This document shows positions 48,885 to 56,955 of a stretch of 57,408 nucleotides of DNA, one piece after another (positions within the stretch are counted from its first letter, which is position 1; each line of letters opens with the position of its first letter). The translations under genes and the position numbers were made by a program. The notes under the pieces were generated by a model. It was not told the DNA's origin. It saw only the letters and a program-made list of their open reading frames with translations, and ran no database searches. This DNA comes from an uncultured bacterium (GTDB lineage: Bacteria > Bacillota > Clostridia > Christensenellales > QALW01). The stretch lies in NCBI GenBank assembly GCA_905214315.1, contig CAJMLN010000008.1, positions 1-57,408 on the forward strand, written 5' to 3'.

Positions 48885-49676
48885 TCAAAGGCTGCCGCAC
48901 AACTGTTTTTTCAGCCACTGATAGCTTTCTATCAGCTCGGCCGTTTCGCGATAACAGCCATCATACACTTCAATCATTACCGCTCCGTTATACTCGCCTA
49001 TTTTCTGAAACAGCGCCTTAAAATCATAACAGCCTCTGCCTGGCAGCACCAAATTTCCGTCTTCATCCATATCCACTACATGAATATTCTGAATATTGCC
49101 GTCCATGTCCTTGATATATGCGTCTACAGTGGTCCCGCTCTGCGCAGCCTGCTTAATGTCCAAGGTATTTCCCAAATACACGCCCCCGGTATGGCGGCGG
49201 ATATTCTGCATAAACATCGGATGATTATAGTGCGCCCAATGCACATTTTCCCAGGTGAGCATCATTCCGTACTGTTGTGAAATCGCGGCAAGCTCAGCGC
49301 TTCTTTGCCCAAAAAACGCATAATCAGTAACATACTTGGTATATTTCATCTGCGCGGGACCGTGCATTACATAAATGGCAGCTCCCAACATATTCCCCAC
49401 CCGCAGAGCCGACGTAAATATTTCCAGCGCATCGGCATACTGCCGGGGAGAGCGGGAAAATAACTGTCCTTCAAATTGGCTGTTCAGCGTATGAAGGGAA
49501 TACACCTCCACGTCCCCCTTCACCCGCTGAAGCTCCCGCCCAAACGCTTCCTTATACTCGCTGAAGCTGGCCAGGAATACCTCGGCACAGGCAACACCGT
49601 TTTGTGCAAAGAGCTCCAGCGCCTGCTCGGTATACAGCTTGCCGTACAGCGATGCTGTGGATATTCCAACTTTCAC
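48885..49676 (-). CDS. Sugar phosphate isomerase/epimerase (AP endonuclease 2-like TIM barrel)
   Basis: A 263-residue TIM-barrel protein of the xylose isomerase-like superfamily. Strands and ligands are recognisable in VGISTASLYGK, GVACAEVFLASF, GAAIYVMHGPA, MLTWENVHWAHY, GNTLDIKQA, IHVVDMDEDGNLVLPGRG and GAVMIEVYDGC, giving the usual His/Glu/Asp metal site. The substrate is unknown. It is co-directional with yfbR and starts 11 bases after its stop. Confidence 0.8.
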   Translation of the reverse strand: MKVGISTASLYGKLYTEQALELFAQNGVACAEVFLASFSEYKEAFGRELQRVKGDVEVYSLHTLNSQFEGQLFSRSPRQYADALEIFTSALRVGNMLGAAIYVMHGPAQMKYTKYVTDYAFFGQRSAELAAISQQYGMMLTWENVHWAHYNHPMFMQNIRRHTGGVYLGNTLDIKQAAQSGTTVDAYIKDMDGNIQNIHVVDMDEDGNLVLPGRGCYDFKALFQKIGEYNGAVMIEVYDGCYRETAELIESYQWLKKQLCGSL

Positions 49677-49687
49677 AAAAAATCACC

Positions 49688-50260
49688 TCAGTTTATTTTA
49701 TCAAGCGTCAGCAGGAAAGCAGAAGCAAAATTTTCCATAAAAAATTTTACCTCCGGCGCGTCAATCGCATCGATATCCTGCCGAATAGAAGCCATGGCAT
49801 CGGCAAATTCCCGGTTCCCCGCATTGACCTCTTCCACGCATTTTAAATATGCGCAAATTCTGTCGGCATACTTAACAAGCTTTTTTTCCTGCTCATCCCG
49901 GATATTGAGAATTCCTTCATATTCCTTCTGCAAATCTCCCGGCAGAAGGGAGAGTAATTTTTCGTTAGCTACGCCCTCAATATATTTATACGCCGCTTTG
50001 ATTTCGGGATTATAATATTTAATCGGCGTAGGCAAATCGCCGGTAATAATCTCGCTTGCCTCGTGATACATAGCCTTTACGGCCACGGCGTCGGCATTAT
50101 AGCTGCCGCCGTAATATTGATTGGCAATCACGGCCAGAGCATGGGCGATCATCGCCGCCTGCAGGGAATGCTCCTGAATATTTTCCCTCTGCACTGAGCG
50201 CATCAGACCCCAGCGCTCAATATATTTCATGCGTGCCATTAAAGCGAAAAAACTGCTCAT
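49688..50260 (-). CDS. yfbR: 5'-deoxynucleotidase (HD domain, YfbR type)
   Basis: A 190-residue HD-domain phosphohydrolase that removes the phosphate from 5'-deoxynucleoside monophosphates. The N-terminus FFALMARMKYIERWGLMRS and the metal motif EHSLQAAMIAHAL (His) ... MYHEASEIITGDLPTPIKY (HE, D) are family signatures. The ATG at 50260 follows AAAGAGG; a longer form reaching into the promoter is rejected. It could balance dNTP pools together with the distant dCMP deaminase. Confidence 0.9.
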   Translation of the reverse strand: MSSFFALMARMKYIERWGLMRSVQRENIQEHSLQAAMIAHALAVIANQYYGGSYNADAVAVKAMYHEASEIITGDLPTPIKYYNPEIKAAYKYIEGVANEKLLSLLPGDLQKEYEGILNIRDEQEKKLVKYADRICAYLKCVEEVNAGNREFADAMASIRQDIDAIDAPEVKFFMENFASAFLLTLDKIN

Positions 50261-50315
50261 ACCTTTTCCTCTTTCCACAGCCGGCAAATAAAAAAAACGC
50301 CGTCCTTCGACTGCT

Positions 50316-50344
50316 ATTATATCACAGAATCCATTTGACACCAA
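50316..50344 (-). promoter_or_regulatory. Promoter of the yfbR operon
   Basis: On the minus strand TTGGTG (50339-50344) and TATAAT (50316-50321) have a 17-base spacer. The -35 box abuts the -35 of the thiT promoter. Confidence 0.5.
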
Positions 50345-50362
50345 CCGAATTTATGCTATAAT
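50335..50362 (+). promoter_or_regulatory. Promoter of the TPP riboswitch-thiT transcript
   Basis: TTGACA (50335-50340) and TATAAT (50357-50362) have a 16-base spacer. Confidence 0.75.
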
Positions 50363-50379
50363 AAGACAAAACTGTATAT

Positions 50380-50463
50380 CAGCTTGGGGAGTCCGTTGGG
50401 GCTGAGATTGCTTTTGCTAAACCCATTAAACCTGTGTAGTTCATCCTACCGTAGGGAAGCTTT
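50380..50463 (+). ncRNA. TPP riboswitch (THI element)
   Basis: The aptamer carries the conserved GGGGAGTCC...GGCTGAGATTG pyrimidine-sensor helix, ACCC and ACCTG, and a terminal CTACCGTAGGGAAG. The closing P1 stem pairs AGCTT (50381-50385) with AAGCT (50457-50461). It is followed by a terminator hairpin, and then by a thiamine transporter gene, so it should shut thiT off when thiamine diphosphate is plentiful. Confidence 0.95.
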
Positions 50464-50481
50464 ATGATGATTTTTTCATTG

Positions 50482-50514
50482 CCGTATATCCCTATGATAT
50501 ACGGTTGATTTTTT
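50482..50514 (+). terminator. Riboswitch-controlled terminator
   Basis: CCGTATAT (50482-50489) pairs with ATATACGG (50497-50504), followed by TTGATTTTTT. CTGTATAT at 50372-50379, just before the aptamer, can also pair with ATATACGG and may form the antiterminator. Confidence 0.8.
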
Positions 50515-50532
50515 AGAAAGGAAGTGTTGTTT

Positions 50533-51240
50533 ATGTCACTTCAACCCCTTGCATTCCTCTCCTGGAGCGAATTTTGCGAAAATCTAAAGGAAATGAACCC
50601 CTATGTATTATGGGGAGCTGCGGCCGCAATTGTACTGGCCGTTTGCTTTATGATTCTCGCAAACAAAAAAAGCGGCGGATTTCATTGGGATACCCGTTTG
50701 CTGACCCTGGGTGCCATCTGTGTTGCCTTGGGTTATATTCTTTCTTTTATAAAGCTGTACGAGCTGCCCTTCGGCGGCTCCATTACCGCAGCCAGTATGC
50801 TTCCCCTGCTGGCCTACGGCTATATGGCAGGCCCGCTGTGGGGTACCATTGCCGGCTTTGTTTATTTTCTGCTGCAGCTTACCCAAGGGTTATATTTTTT
50901 AACGCCCTTGCAGTTTGCACTGGATTATGTCGTTCCTTTTATTGTTTTAGGAATGCTTTCAGGCGTATTCAGAACCAAAAATACCGCATTTAACCTTTAC
51001 GGCGGCTTTGCGTTGGCCGTTGTAGCGCGTTATCTGTGCCACTTTGTAGCCGGGTTTGTGTTCTGGGGCGAATATGCCGCTGATTACGGATTCAGCTCCC
51101 CTGTGCTCTACAGCCTTGTATACAACTCCTTTGTGCTGGTAGACGCGATCCCCTGCTTTATTTTAATCTCCATTCCGGCCATTAAAAAGCTGTTCCGCCG
51201 CCTGCCGAAAAGACAGAAAGCCAAAGAGTCCGGCCTTTGA
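50533..51240 (+). CDS. thiT: Energy-coupled thiamine transporter ThiT (ECF S-component)
   Basis: A 235-residue membrane protein with six helices: the S-component that binds thiamine and works with the shared ECF ATPase module. The core from LLTLGAICVALGYILSFIKL through LPFGGSITAASMLPLLAYGYMAGPLWGTIAGFVYFLLQL matches ThiT, including the region that binds thiamine. An extra N-terminal helix precedes it. The ATG at 50533 is chosen because AAAGGAAG lies 8 bases before it. Position behind a TPP riboswitch confirms the substrate. Confidence 0.93.
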   Translation: MSLQPLAFLSWSEFCENLKEMNPYVLWGAAAAIVLAVCFMILANKKSGGFHWDTRLLTLGAICVALGYILSFIKLYELPFGGSITAASMLPLLAYGYMAGPLWGTIAGFVYFLLQLTQGLYFLTPLQFALDYVVPFIVLGMLSGVFRTKNTAFNLYGGFALAVVARYLCHFVAGFVFWGEYAADYGFSSPVLYSLVYNSFVLVDAIPCFILISIPAIKKLFRRLPKRQKAKESGL

Positions 51241-51287
51241 ATCGCACAAAAAAAGGGCTTCCCTTCGGGGCAGCCCCTTTTATTTGC

Positions 51288-51314
51288 AAAAAACCGGCAA
51301 AGCTGCCGGTTTTT
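51288..51314 (+). terminator. Bidirectional terminator after thiT
   Basis: ACCGGCA (51293-51299) pairs with TGCCGGT (51304-51310), extended by flanking A and T runs. A weaker hairpin with AAAAGGG/CCCCTTTT arms lies just before it (about 51249-51281). Confidence 0.88.
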
Positions 51315-51319
51315 ATGTT

Positions 51320-52756
51320 TTACCCTAAAAATACCATCGGAACAAGGGCTGTGTCCGCATGCCCCTCGCAGGTAATTTCCAAAATAGCTCTGTTTTTCGC
51401 CTGTACATTTTCTCCGGCGGTAATGGTAAAGGAAGCGCACGCGCCGTCTCTTTGCTGATAACGATCCTTGATAACCATGTTTTTAGACTCCCCGGAAACC
51501 TGCCAGCCCTCAGGCAAAATAAAGTTCAGATTCAAATGCTTGGGGGAACGGAAATTGTTCTTTACCGTAACCGTTACGCCGATCTCCCCGCCCGGCCGAA
51601 GATCCGGCGCGCGGTCATAGGCAATCTGCACTGTGGTAAGCGGAAAGCTCATAACAAAGGAATACGGCGTACGCTTTGCCAGCTCCGCTTTAAATGCCGT
51701 TGCATAAAACTTTTCCGTATTCTTAAACTCCGTAGCCGTTTCCACAATGCGCACGGGTTTTCCGCTGAGCATAACCGGATGCAGCGATAAAATAATATCG
51801 GTAAGCTCCGTACAGGATTTCGGCACCGTGGGCATTTCACCGCGGTTGATTGCCACCGTAACGATATTATCGCCGATATATTCCTGCCAATCGGTCGGAA
51901 TGATTTTCGTTCCATGCATAATGCCCAGCACTGCGCCGGCCGTCGCCGCGGTGCAGTCGGTATCATCTCCGCAGTTTACGGCTGTAATCAGCGTCTTTTT
52001 AAAATCTCCCTCGCCGTAGAGCAGGCCGATCACCGCATACGCTACATTGGCCGGAGCCTGGAACCACCCCAGTTCCGGATCAGCCAAAGAAGCCTGCGTA
52101 ATTTCCTCCCGCGCTTCCTTCCAGGTCTTTCCGCTCTCATAGGCGGCAGCTGCCATTTGAATAAAACGCCAGGTGCGGCAATCCTCCGGAATATTGGAAA
52201 GACCGATCTCTATCAGACGCTTGATATCCGAAATTACAAACGCAGCACTCTCTAACGCCGCTACAAAGATTGTAGCATACGTTCCCTCCGAAAGGCCGTG
52301 ATCCACGCAGGCGTCCATATAGCCAAACCGCATCGTTTCATCAATCAGGCACGGATTCAGGCACGCCCAGATTTCCGTACGGATCCACGCGCCGTTGGAA
52401 TTTTTCCAGGCGTCGTTCTGGTATTCTCCCGAAATCGGCGGAACCAGCCCCCGGGCCATGTTGCCCTTGCAAACGCCGTACTCGTTCCAGTACGGAGAAA
52501 TATATTCCAGCCAGTATTCGCCCAAAATACGCTCGTTCAGCTGCTGCGGACCGTTTTCCATCAGCGCTTTCAGCCAAACCAGCTGCAGATCCAGATCATC
52601 ATTGGGCAGCGGATTTCCCGGAGGAGAATGAAAGCCGGAAATATCCTGGCACTGCTGTCTGCCCTCAAAAGGCGTCCCCAGCGTTCCGCCGATGTTTTTC
52701 CCCAGCCAGCAGGCATAAATTTTATCCCGCAGCTCTGCTCTGTTCAGTTGAATCAT
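51320..52756 (-). CDS. ADP-ribosylglycohydrolase-family protein with C-terminal beta-sandwich domain
   Basis: A 478-residue protein. Residues 1-330 are the all-helical ADP-ribosylglycohydrolase (DraG-like) fold: CWLGKNIGGTLGTPFEG near 16, the first metal site PNDDLDLQLVWL near 51, and the second in NCGDDTDCTAATAGAVLG near 265. Residues 380-478 form an Ig-like beta domain (LRPGGEIGVTVTVKNNFRSP, then LNLNFILPEGWQVSG), unusual for enzymes acting on ADP-ribose and typical of glycan-linked proteins. There is no signal peptide. The natural substrate may not be ADP-ribosyl-protein. Confidence 0.88.
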   Translation of the reverse strand: MIQLNRAELRDKIYACWLGKNIGGTLGTPFEGRQQCQDISGFHSPPGNPLPNDDLDLQLVWLKALMENGPQQLNERILGEYWLEYISPYWNEYGVCKGNMARGLVPPISGEYQNDAWKNSNGAWIRTEIWACLNPCLIDETMRFGYMDACVDHGLSEGTYATIFVAALESAAFVISDIKRLIEIGLSNIPEDCRTWRFIQMAAAAYESGKTWKEAREEITQASLADPELGWFQAPANVAYAVIGLLYGEGDFKKTLITAVNCGDDTDCTAATAGAVLGIMHGTKIIPTDWQEYIGDNIVTVAINRGEMPTVPKSCTELTDIILSLHPVMLSGKPVRIVETATEFKNTEKFYATAFKAELAKRTPYSFVMSFPLTTVQIAYDRAPDLRPGGEIGVTVTVKNNFRSPKHLNLNFILPEGWQVSGESKNMVIKDRYQQRDGACASFTITAGENVQAKNRAILEITCEGHADTALVPMVFLG

Positions 52757-53033
52757 AAAAAGCCTCCTGTATTTTTTAAGGTGTTATTTTCAGTGAAAAA
52801 CAACCCCCGCTTATAGCGTAAAGCCAACTTTTTGCAAAAGAAACCAGAAAGCCTTAACGCTTTTTCCCATCATAGCACAGAGCCTTTTAAAATTCAAGCC
52901 GCAAGCTTGAAATTAACAATAAATTCATAAATATTATTCCTTACAAACAAATGTTAATATGTCCACTAATGCATTTACTTTACAATTTCGGCATAGTGCG
53001 ATTTTATATAAAACGTTTCTCTGAAAAATTCAA
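52757..53033. other. A+T-rich intergenic region
   Basis: Holds the promoter for the ADP-ribosylglycohydrolase gene on the minus strand. No convincing gene or RNA was seen in the rest. Confidence 0.5.
52810..52837 (-). promoter_or_regulatory. Possible promoter of the ADP-ribosylglycohydrolase gene
   Basis: On the minus strand TTGCAA (52832-52837) and TATAAG (52810-52815) have a 16-base spacer. Confidence 0.45.
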
Positions 53034-53063
53034 AACAAAAAAAGAGCTGCGCTCAAGCAGCTC
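53034..53063 (-). terminator. Terminator of the 55-residue protein gene
   Basis: GAGCTGC (53044-53050) pairs with GCAGCTC (53057-53063). Seven T follow on the minus strand. Confidence 0.9.
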
Positions 53064-53066
53064 CCT

Positions 53067-53234
53067 TTACCGTTTTTTACCCGTTCCCTGCGCAATGGCG
53101 GGAAATTCATTCTCTGTATCCGCCGTAGGCTGGATATTATAGGTACCGTATTTATTTACCATTTCATCCGCGCTTTCGGGCTGATCGTCCACCAGGCTTT
53201 TGATTCCGAATTTTTTACCAAGCTTGTTTCTCAA
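53067..53234 (-). CDS. Small conserved-looking protein, 55 residues, TTG start
   Basis: A frame read directly from the minus strand. GAGGTG lies 7 bases before a TTG, the stop is at 53067, and a strong terminator follows 4 bases later, so it is a complete expression unit. The peptide starts RNKLGKKFGIKSLVDDQ after the initiator, continues DEMVNKYGTYNIQPTADTEN and ends AIAQGTGKKR: basic ends and an acidic middle, no Cys, no membrane helix. I do not know the family. Codon use and flanking signals argue that it is real. Confidence 0.65.
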   Translation of the reverse strand: MRNKLGKKFGIKSLVDDQPESADEMVNKYGTYNIQPTADTENEFPAIAQGTGKKR

Positions 53235-53286
53235 ACAAAATCACCTCGGTATTAGTATGGTAAAAAAACACCTTTTTTAAACAAAG

Positions 53287-53979
53287 TTATGAATGCAAAG
53301 CCTCCAGCAGCGCTGACGTCACCCTCACCGAATGTTCCGCCGCACGCGCGCAGAAGGCGGGAAAATCAGCCGGGGCCTCATCATTGGCACCGTCGGAAAT
53401 CGCCCGGATAACTACAAATTTTACGCCGTTTACATAAGCCGTATGTCCGATAGCCGCCCCCTCCATTTCGCAGGCAACGGCGCCAAAGGTATCTTTGATA
53501 AACGCCTTTTTCACGCTGTCGCTCACAAACTGATCGCCCGAAGCGATCACACCGAGCTCACAGCGCAAGCCCTCGGCCTCCACACATTGCTTTGTCATTT
53601 GGGCAAGCGCCGGATCCGCGGGAATCCGTATGATATCAAGCCCCGATATCATTCCCACGGGATCGCCCAAAGCCGAGGTATCCAGATCATGGTGCACCAC
53701 CGCGGAAGATACCGCCACATCCCCCACGGAAAGTGTTTCGCTCAGCGTACCCGCTACTCCGGTATTGATCAGAATATCCGGATGATACACCAATATCATC
53801 GTCTGCGCGCAAAGGGCGGCAAAGACCTTGCCGATACCGCACTGTGCCACCACCACCTCACTGGCGCCGATATGTCCGCTTACATATTCCACACCGCTGA
53901 TATTCTGAACCGCGGCATCCGTTATCCGCCGCTTAAGGGCGTCCACCTCAACCCGCATTGCACCGATAATGCCGATCAT
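53287..53979 (-). CDS. mtnN: 5'-methylthioadenosine/S-adenosylhomocysteine nucleosidase
   Basis: A 230-residue enzyme that cleaves adenine from SAH and MTA, the first step of SAM by-product recycling. Catalytic Glu near residue 11 (IGAMRVEVDALK), EMEGAAIGHTAY near 172 and the catalytic Asp in VIRAISDGANDEAPADF near 196 are all present. It overlaps luxS by 4 bases, so its product S-ribosylhomocysteine passes to the enzyme made from the preceding gene. Confidence 0.95.
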   Translation of the reverse strand: MIGIIGAMRVEVDALKRRITDAAVQNISGVEYVSGHIGASEVVVAQCGIGKVFAALCAQTMILVYHPDILINTGVAGTLSETLSVGDVAVSSAVVHHDLDTSALGDPVGMISGLDIIRIPADPALAQMTKQCVEAEGLRCELGVIASGDQFVSDSVKKAFIKDTFGAVACEMEGAAIGHTAYVNGVKFVVIRAISDGANDEAPADFPAFCARAAEHSVRVTSALLEALHS

Positions 53980-54443
53980 TCCTCTTCCCCCTTTTTATAA
54001 GAAAAATCCTGCCAGTCTTCCAGGGCCGCCAAATACTGCCGGCATTCCCGTTTGGCGCTTTCCAGGCTAAGATTTTTGTAATTACCGCATTCTTTCCGGG
54101 AGGCGCCGAACACTTCCCCCTCATGCGCAAGAATCTTTTTCAGCGTATCCCGCACAAGGGACAGCACCTCCTGATTTTTCATATCCCTTACCAGAAGATA
54201 GAATCCCGTCTGGCAGCCCATGGGACCGAAATAAAGGATTCTTTCGCCCCAAGGGGAGAACCGTATGTAGGTTGCAAACATATGCTCCACCGAGTGCATG
54301 GTCAGATGATCCATATAATCCCCGCAATTGGGCTTTCGGGTACGCAGATCATAGGTAATGATATCTCCGTCGATCCGTGAAACATAGATGCCCGGCACAA
54401 TAAAATCATGGTCTACCTGAAAGCTTTTAATTTTTTGCTCCAT
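53976..54443 (-). CDS. luxS: S-ribosylhomocysteine lyase (AI-2 synthase)
   Basis: A 155-residue Fe2+/Zn2+ enzyme that splits S-ribosylhomocysteine into homocysteine and DPD, precursor of AI-2. Metal ligands are His and His of HSVEH near residue 54-58 and the Cys in GPMGCQTGFYLL near 126; the catalytic Cys is in NCGDYMDHLTMHSVEH. The start overlaps the end of the glycosyltransferase gene by 17 bases, with AAAGGAG before it. Together with mtnN it forms the activated methyl cycle. Confidence 0.97.
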   Translation of the reverse strand: MEQKIKSFQVDHDFIVPGIYVSRIDGDIITYDLRTRKPNCGDYMDHLTMHSVEHMFATYIRFSPWGERILYFGPMGCQTGFYLLVRDMKNQEVLSLVRDTLKKILAHEGEVFGASRKECGNYKNLSLESAKRECRQYLAALEDWQDFSYKKGEEE

Positions 54444-55593
54444 TTTGTTTAAACTCCTTTACGATGCTCTCATACTGCTCCATAACGCGGCCGCAGATAT
54501 CCCGCCAGGGAATCGGAATCGTGCGCGCGGCCGCCTCTCCGGCTTCCTTCAGCCGCTGCGGATGTTCCAGCAGCTGTTCGATTTTTGCGCACATGGCTTC
54601 TTTTTCCGGACTTGCTGTAAAACCGTTTTCGCCGTCAAGGATCCCCTCGGCGGAATTAGACCCCTCGGCTACCAGAGCAGGCAGCTGCATGACCGCGGCT
54701 TCCCGCACCACCAGAGGAGCGTTATCATATAAAGACGGAAAAAAGAACAGGTCGGCCGCACCGTAGAATCCGGCCAGCTGCATCCGATCCTTTACCTGAC
54801 CCACAAATAAGGTACAGTCCTGTAAGCCAAGCGTTTCCGCCATCTGCTTGACGGCCCTTTCATCCGCGCCGGTACCGGCAAATATACATATAAAATCACT
54901 GCGGCGGCTCTTCAGGCAGGCGGCCGTTTCCAGAATCAGCTTTAAATTCTTCTGCCAGATCAAATGCCCGGTAAACAAAATCCGTTTTTTCTCCTTAGGC
55001 AGCCGGAACTTTTCCTCCGCGGCACGAATCAAAGCCGGCGCATCCCCGGGCATGGAAAAATCGGTTCCGTTGGGCATTACCTGAATTTCGCCCTTATAAC
55101 CGTAAGAAGCCAGCGTACCGGCAGTAGCACGGTTTACCGCCCAGACATAATTCGCCTGATTATAAAATTCCACCACATGCTCGGTAAGCTTTTCAGCCAG
55201 CCGCGGACTGCGGGTTGCCAGAAGGAAATCATCATAATACTTAGTATGAAATGTTGCCACCGTGGGCAGACCGTATTTTTTGCCTATTTTTACGGCGCTG
55301 CGGCCCTCGCAGAACGGAGAATGCGCATGCAGCAGCTGTACCTTTCGTACAATATATTCCTGCTTGTACGCCGAAATTTTCGGCAGTGCACAGGAATACC
55401 CCAATTTAGGCACCTTAAAGGCTGCCGTGCGGATCACATCGAATTCATCTCTGTCAATATAGCCCTTTACCTTAGGCGCCACTACGCAGCTGTAGCCCAT
55501 ACGGTTCAGATACCGGGCATAATTCTCCACGGTATGCACCACGCCGTCAATCACGGGGAAATAGCTGTCAATAAACTGTGCGGAACGAATCAT
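54427..55593 (-). CDS. GT4-family glycosyltransferase
   Basis: A 388-residue GT-B glycosyltransferase. The N-terminal half has DSYFPVIDGVVHTVENYARYL and HAHSPFCEGRSAVKIGKKYGLPTVATFHTKY, typical of enzymes that use lipid acceptors such as diacylglycerol or phosphatidylinositol. The donor domain has RILFTGHLIWQKNLKLIL and the EX7E region FPSLYDNAPLVVREAAVMQLPALV. There is no signal peptide, so it works at the cytoplasmic face of the membrane. It leads an operon with luxS and mtnN; no biochemical link is obvious. Confidence 0.88.
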   Translation of the reverse strand: MIRSAQFIDSYFPVIDGVVHTVENYARYLNRMGYSCVVAPKVKGYIDRDEFDVIRTAAFKVPKLGYSCALPKISAYKQEYIVRKVQLLHAHSPFCEGRSAVKIGKKYGLPTVATFHTKYYDDFLLATRSPRLAEKLTEHVVEFYNQANYVWAVNRATAGTLASYGYKGEIQVMPNGTDFSMPGDAPALIRAAEEKFRLPKEKKRILFTGHLIWQKNLKLILETAACLKSRRSDFICIFAGTGADERAVKQMAETLGLQDCTLFVGQVKDRMQLAGFYGAADLFFFPSLYDNAPLVVREAAVMQLPALVAEGSNSAEGILDGENGFTASPEKEAMCAKIEQLLEHPQRLKEAGEAAARTIPIPWRDICGRVMEQYESIVKEFKQNGAKN

Positions 55594-55697
55594 TTTCCTT
55601 CCTCATCTTTCTCAAACAATCCTGACAAACGCAAAGCGTTTCCCTTTTCCATGTTCTGCCCAAACGCTGAAAAAAAGCTCTGTCAGAAAGTTTTTAT

Positions 55698-55726
55698 ATT
55701 ATACTATAAATTCTCAAAAACCACAA
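55698..55726 (-). promoter_or_regulatory. Promoter of the glycosyltransferase-luxS-mtnN operon
   Basis: On the minus strand TTGTGG (55721-55726) and TATAAT (55698-55703) are 17 bases apart. A leader of about 95 bases follows, with an AAACGC/GCGTTT hairpin near 55629-55643. Confidence 0.6.
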
Positions 55727-55769
55727 CCGTCTGAAAAATTCCTCAACGGCTTATTTTATACAAAACCGC

Positions 55770-55797
55770 TTGCAAAATACATTTTTCGTGTTATAAT
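55770..55797 (+). promoter_or_regulatory. Promoter of the ferredoxin gene
   Basis: TTGCAA (55770-55775) and TATAAT (55792-55797) have a 16-base spacer, 31 bases before the ATG. Confidence 0.7.
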
Positions 55798-55827
55798 AAT
55801 AAAAAACAGCACTGTGAGGTGAAAACA

Positions 55828-55998
55828 ATGGCTTATAAAATCAATGACGAATGCATCGCCTGCGGCGCTTGCGCAGGTGCATGCCCGGTAGGCGCTATTT
55901 CTGAGGGTGACGGCAAATATGTAATCGATCCCGAGACCTGCATCGAGTGCGGTGCTTGCGCCGATACCTGCCCGGTAGGTGCTCCTGAACAGGAATAA
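55828..55998 (+). CDS. 2[4Fe-4S] ferredoxin
   Basis: A 56-residue clostridial-type ferredoxin read directly from the sequence. It begins MAYKINDECIACGACAGACP and has a second CIECGACADTCP. The two CxxCxxCxxxCP motifs (Cys 9, 12, 15, 19 and 38, 41, 44, 48) bind two low-potential [4Fe-4S] clusters. GTGAGGTG precedes the ATG. It is the general electron carrier of fermentative anaerobes, for example with pyruvate:ferredoxin oxidoreductase and hydrogenase. Confidence 0.97.
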   Translation: MAYKINDECIACGACAGACPVGAISEGDGKYVIDPETCIECGACADTCPVGAPEQE

Positions 55999-56010
55999 TG
56001 GTTCCTTCCG

Positions 56011-56040
56011 AAAAGAGAGGCGGACTCTCTTTTTTCTTTT
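56011..56040 (+). terminator. Terminator of the ferredoxin gene
   Basis: AGAGAG (56014-56019) pairs with CTCTCT (56025-56030), extended by A/T pairs and followed by a T-run. Confidence 0.8.
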
Positions 56041-56051
56041 TTGGGGATCCA

Positions 56052-56924
56052 TTATGCTTCTTTTTTCACCTGCAGAACCGCCACCGACGCCAGAACCATG
56101 ACAATTCCCATCACCGCCCCTGCGGAAAGCTTTTGTCCGTATACCGCCAGCCCTGCCGCAGCGGCTACTACCGGCTCAATACAGGCAAGGATCGAAGCGC
56201 GCGCCGGCGTTGTAAGCTTTAGCCCGGCAGTATAGCAAATATACGGTAAAAAAGTGGAAATAACTGATATGCCAAGAATATACGGCAGCGTCTGCACGGC
56301 AAAAACCTGGCCGATATTTCCCGAACAGAAAAACACCGGCAGGGTTACAAGGCTGGCCATAAAAAAGGCATAGAACGAACAGGTAAGCGAATGGTATTTC
56401 TGCAGGGCATACCGGCCGAAAATGCTGTAGAGGGCGTATCCAAAACCTGAAAGCACGCCGAAAAGAATCCCCTTTGCATGAAAAGAAGCGCCGCCCGGCT
56501 GAGACACCAGAACGCACCCAGACACAGAAAGTATCAAGGCAACGGCTTTTACAGCCGTAAGCTTTTCCCGAAACAAAAGCAGGGAGGCCAGCATAATAAA
56601 CACAGGCGCCGTATATAAAAGCACCGCCGCTACAGCCAAAGATTCGTTTTCCCGCATAGAGATAAAATACCACAGGTTAAACAGCACAAAGCTTAAAACG
56701 CCCATTCCGAAGAACATCCACAGGTCTTTCCAGGCCACACGGAATAATTTTTTATCCTTTACCGCGATAACAGCCGCCAGTAAAAGCGCGGTGAGCACCG
56801 AACGGAAACAAATCATGGACAGAAACGGAATTCCGGCCTCGTTCAGCGGAGTAGAAAACAGGCCGATCATTCCCCACATGGCACCTGCCGCCAGAATCAA
56901 AACGGTACTTTTTATATGTTTCAT
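56052..56924 (-). CDS. EamA/DMT-family permease
   Basis: A 290-residue transporter of the drug/metabolite superfamily with ten membrane helices in two EamA repeats. Repeat 1 contains MIGLFSTPLNEAGIPFLSMICFRSVLTALLLA; repeat 2 contains GVLSGFGYALYSIFGRYALQ and PARASILACIEPVVAAAAGLAVYGQKL, the usual EamA endings. Members export amino acids, nucleosides or other metabolites; the substrate is unknown. It has its own promoter and converges on the ferredoxin gene. Confidence 0.9.
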   Translation of the reverse strand: MKHIKSTVLILAAGAMWGMIGLFSTPLNEAGIPFLSMICFRSVLTALLLAAVIAVKDKKLFRVAWKDLWMFFGMGVLSFVLFNLWYFISMRENESLAVAAVLLYTAPVFIMLASLLLFREKLTAVKAVALILSVSGCVLVSQPGGASFHAKGILFGVLSGFGYALYSIFGRYALQKYHSLTCSFYAFFMASLVTLPVFFCSGNIGQVFAVQTLPYILGISVISTFLPYICYTAGLKLTTPARASILACIEPVVAAAAGLAVYGQKLSAGAVMGIVMVLASVAVLQVKKEA

Positions 56925-56955
56925 ACTGCACCTGAAAAATTATTTATTTTCCGTC

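Noticed and set aside
50386..50400. GGGGAGTCCGTTGG resembles the repeated motif at 7601
   Set aside because: It is the conserved P2/P3 entry of the TPP aptamer; there is no ATG and the likeness is limited to GGGAGTCC.
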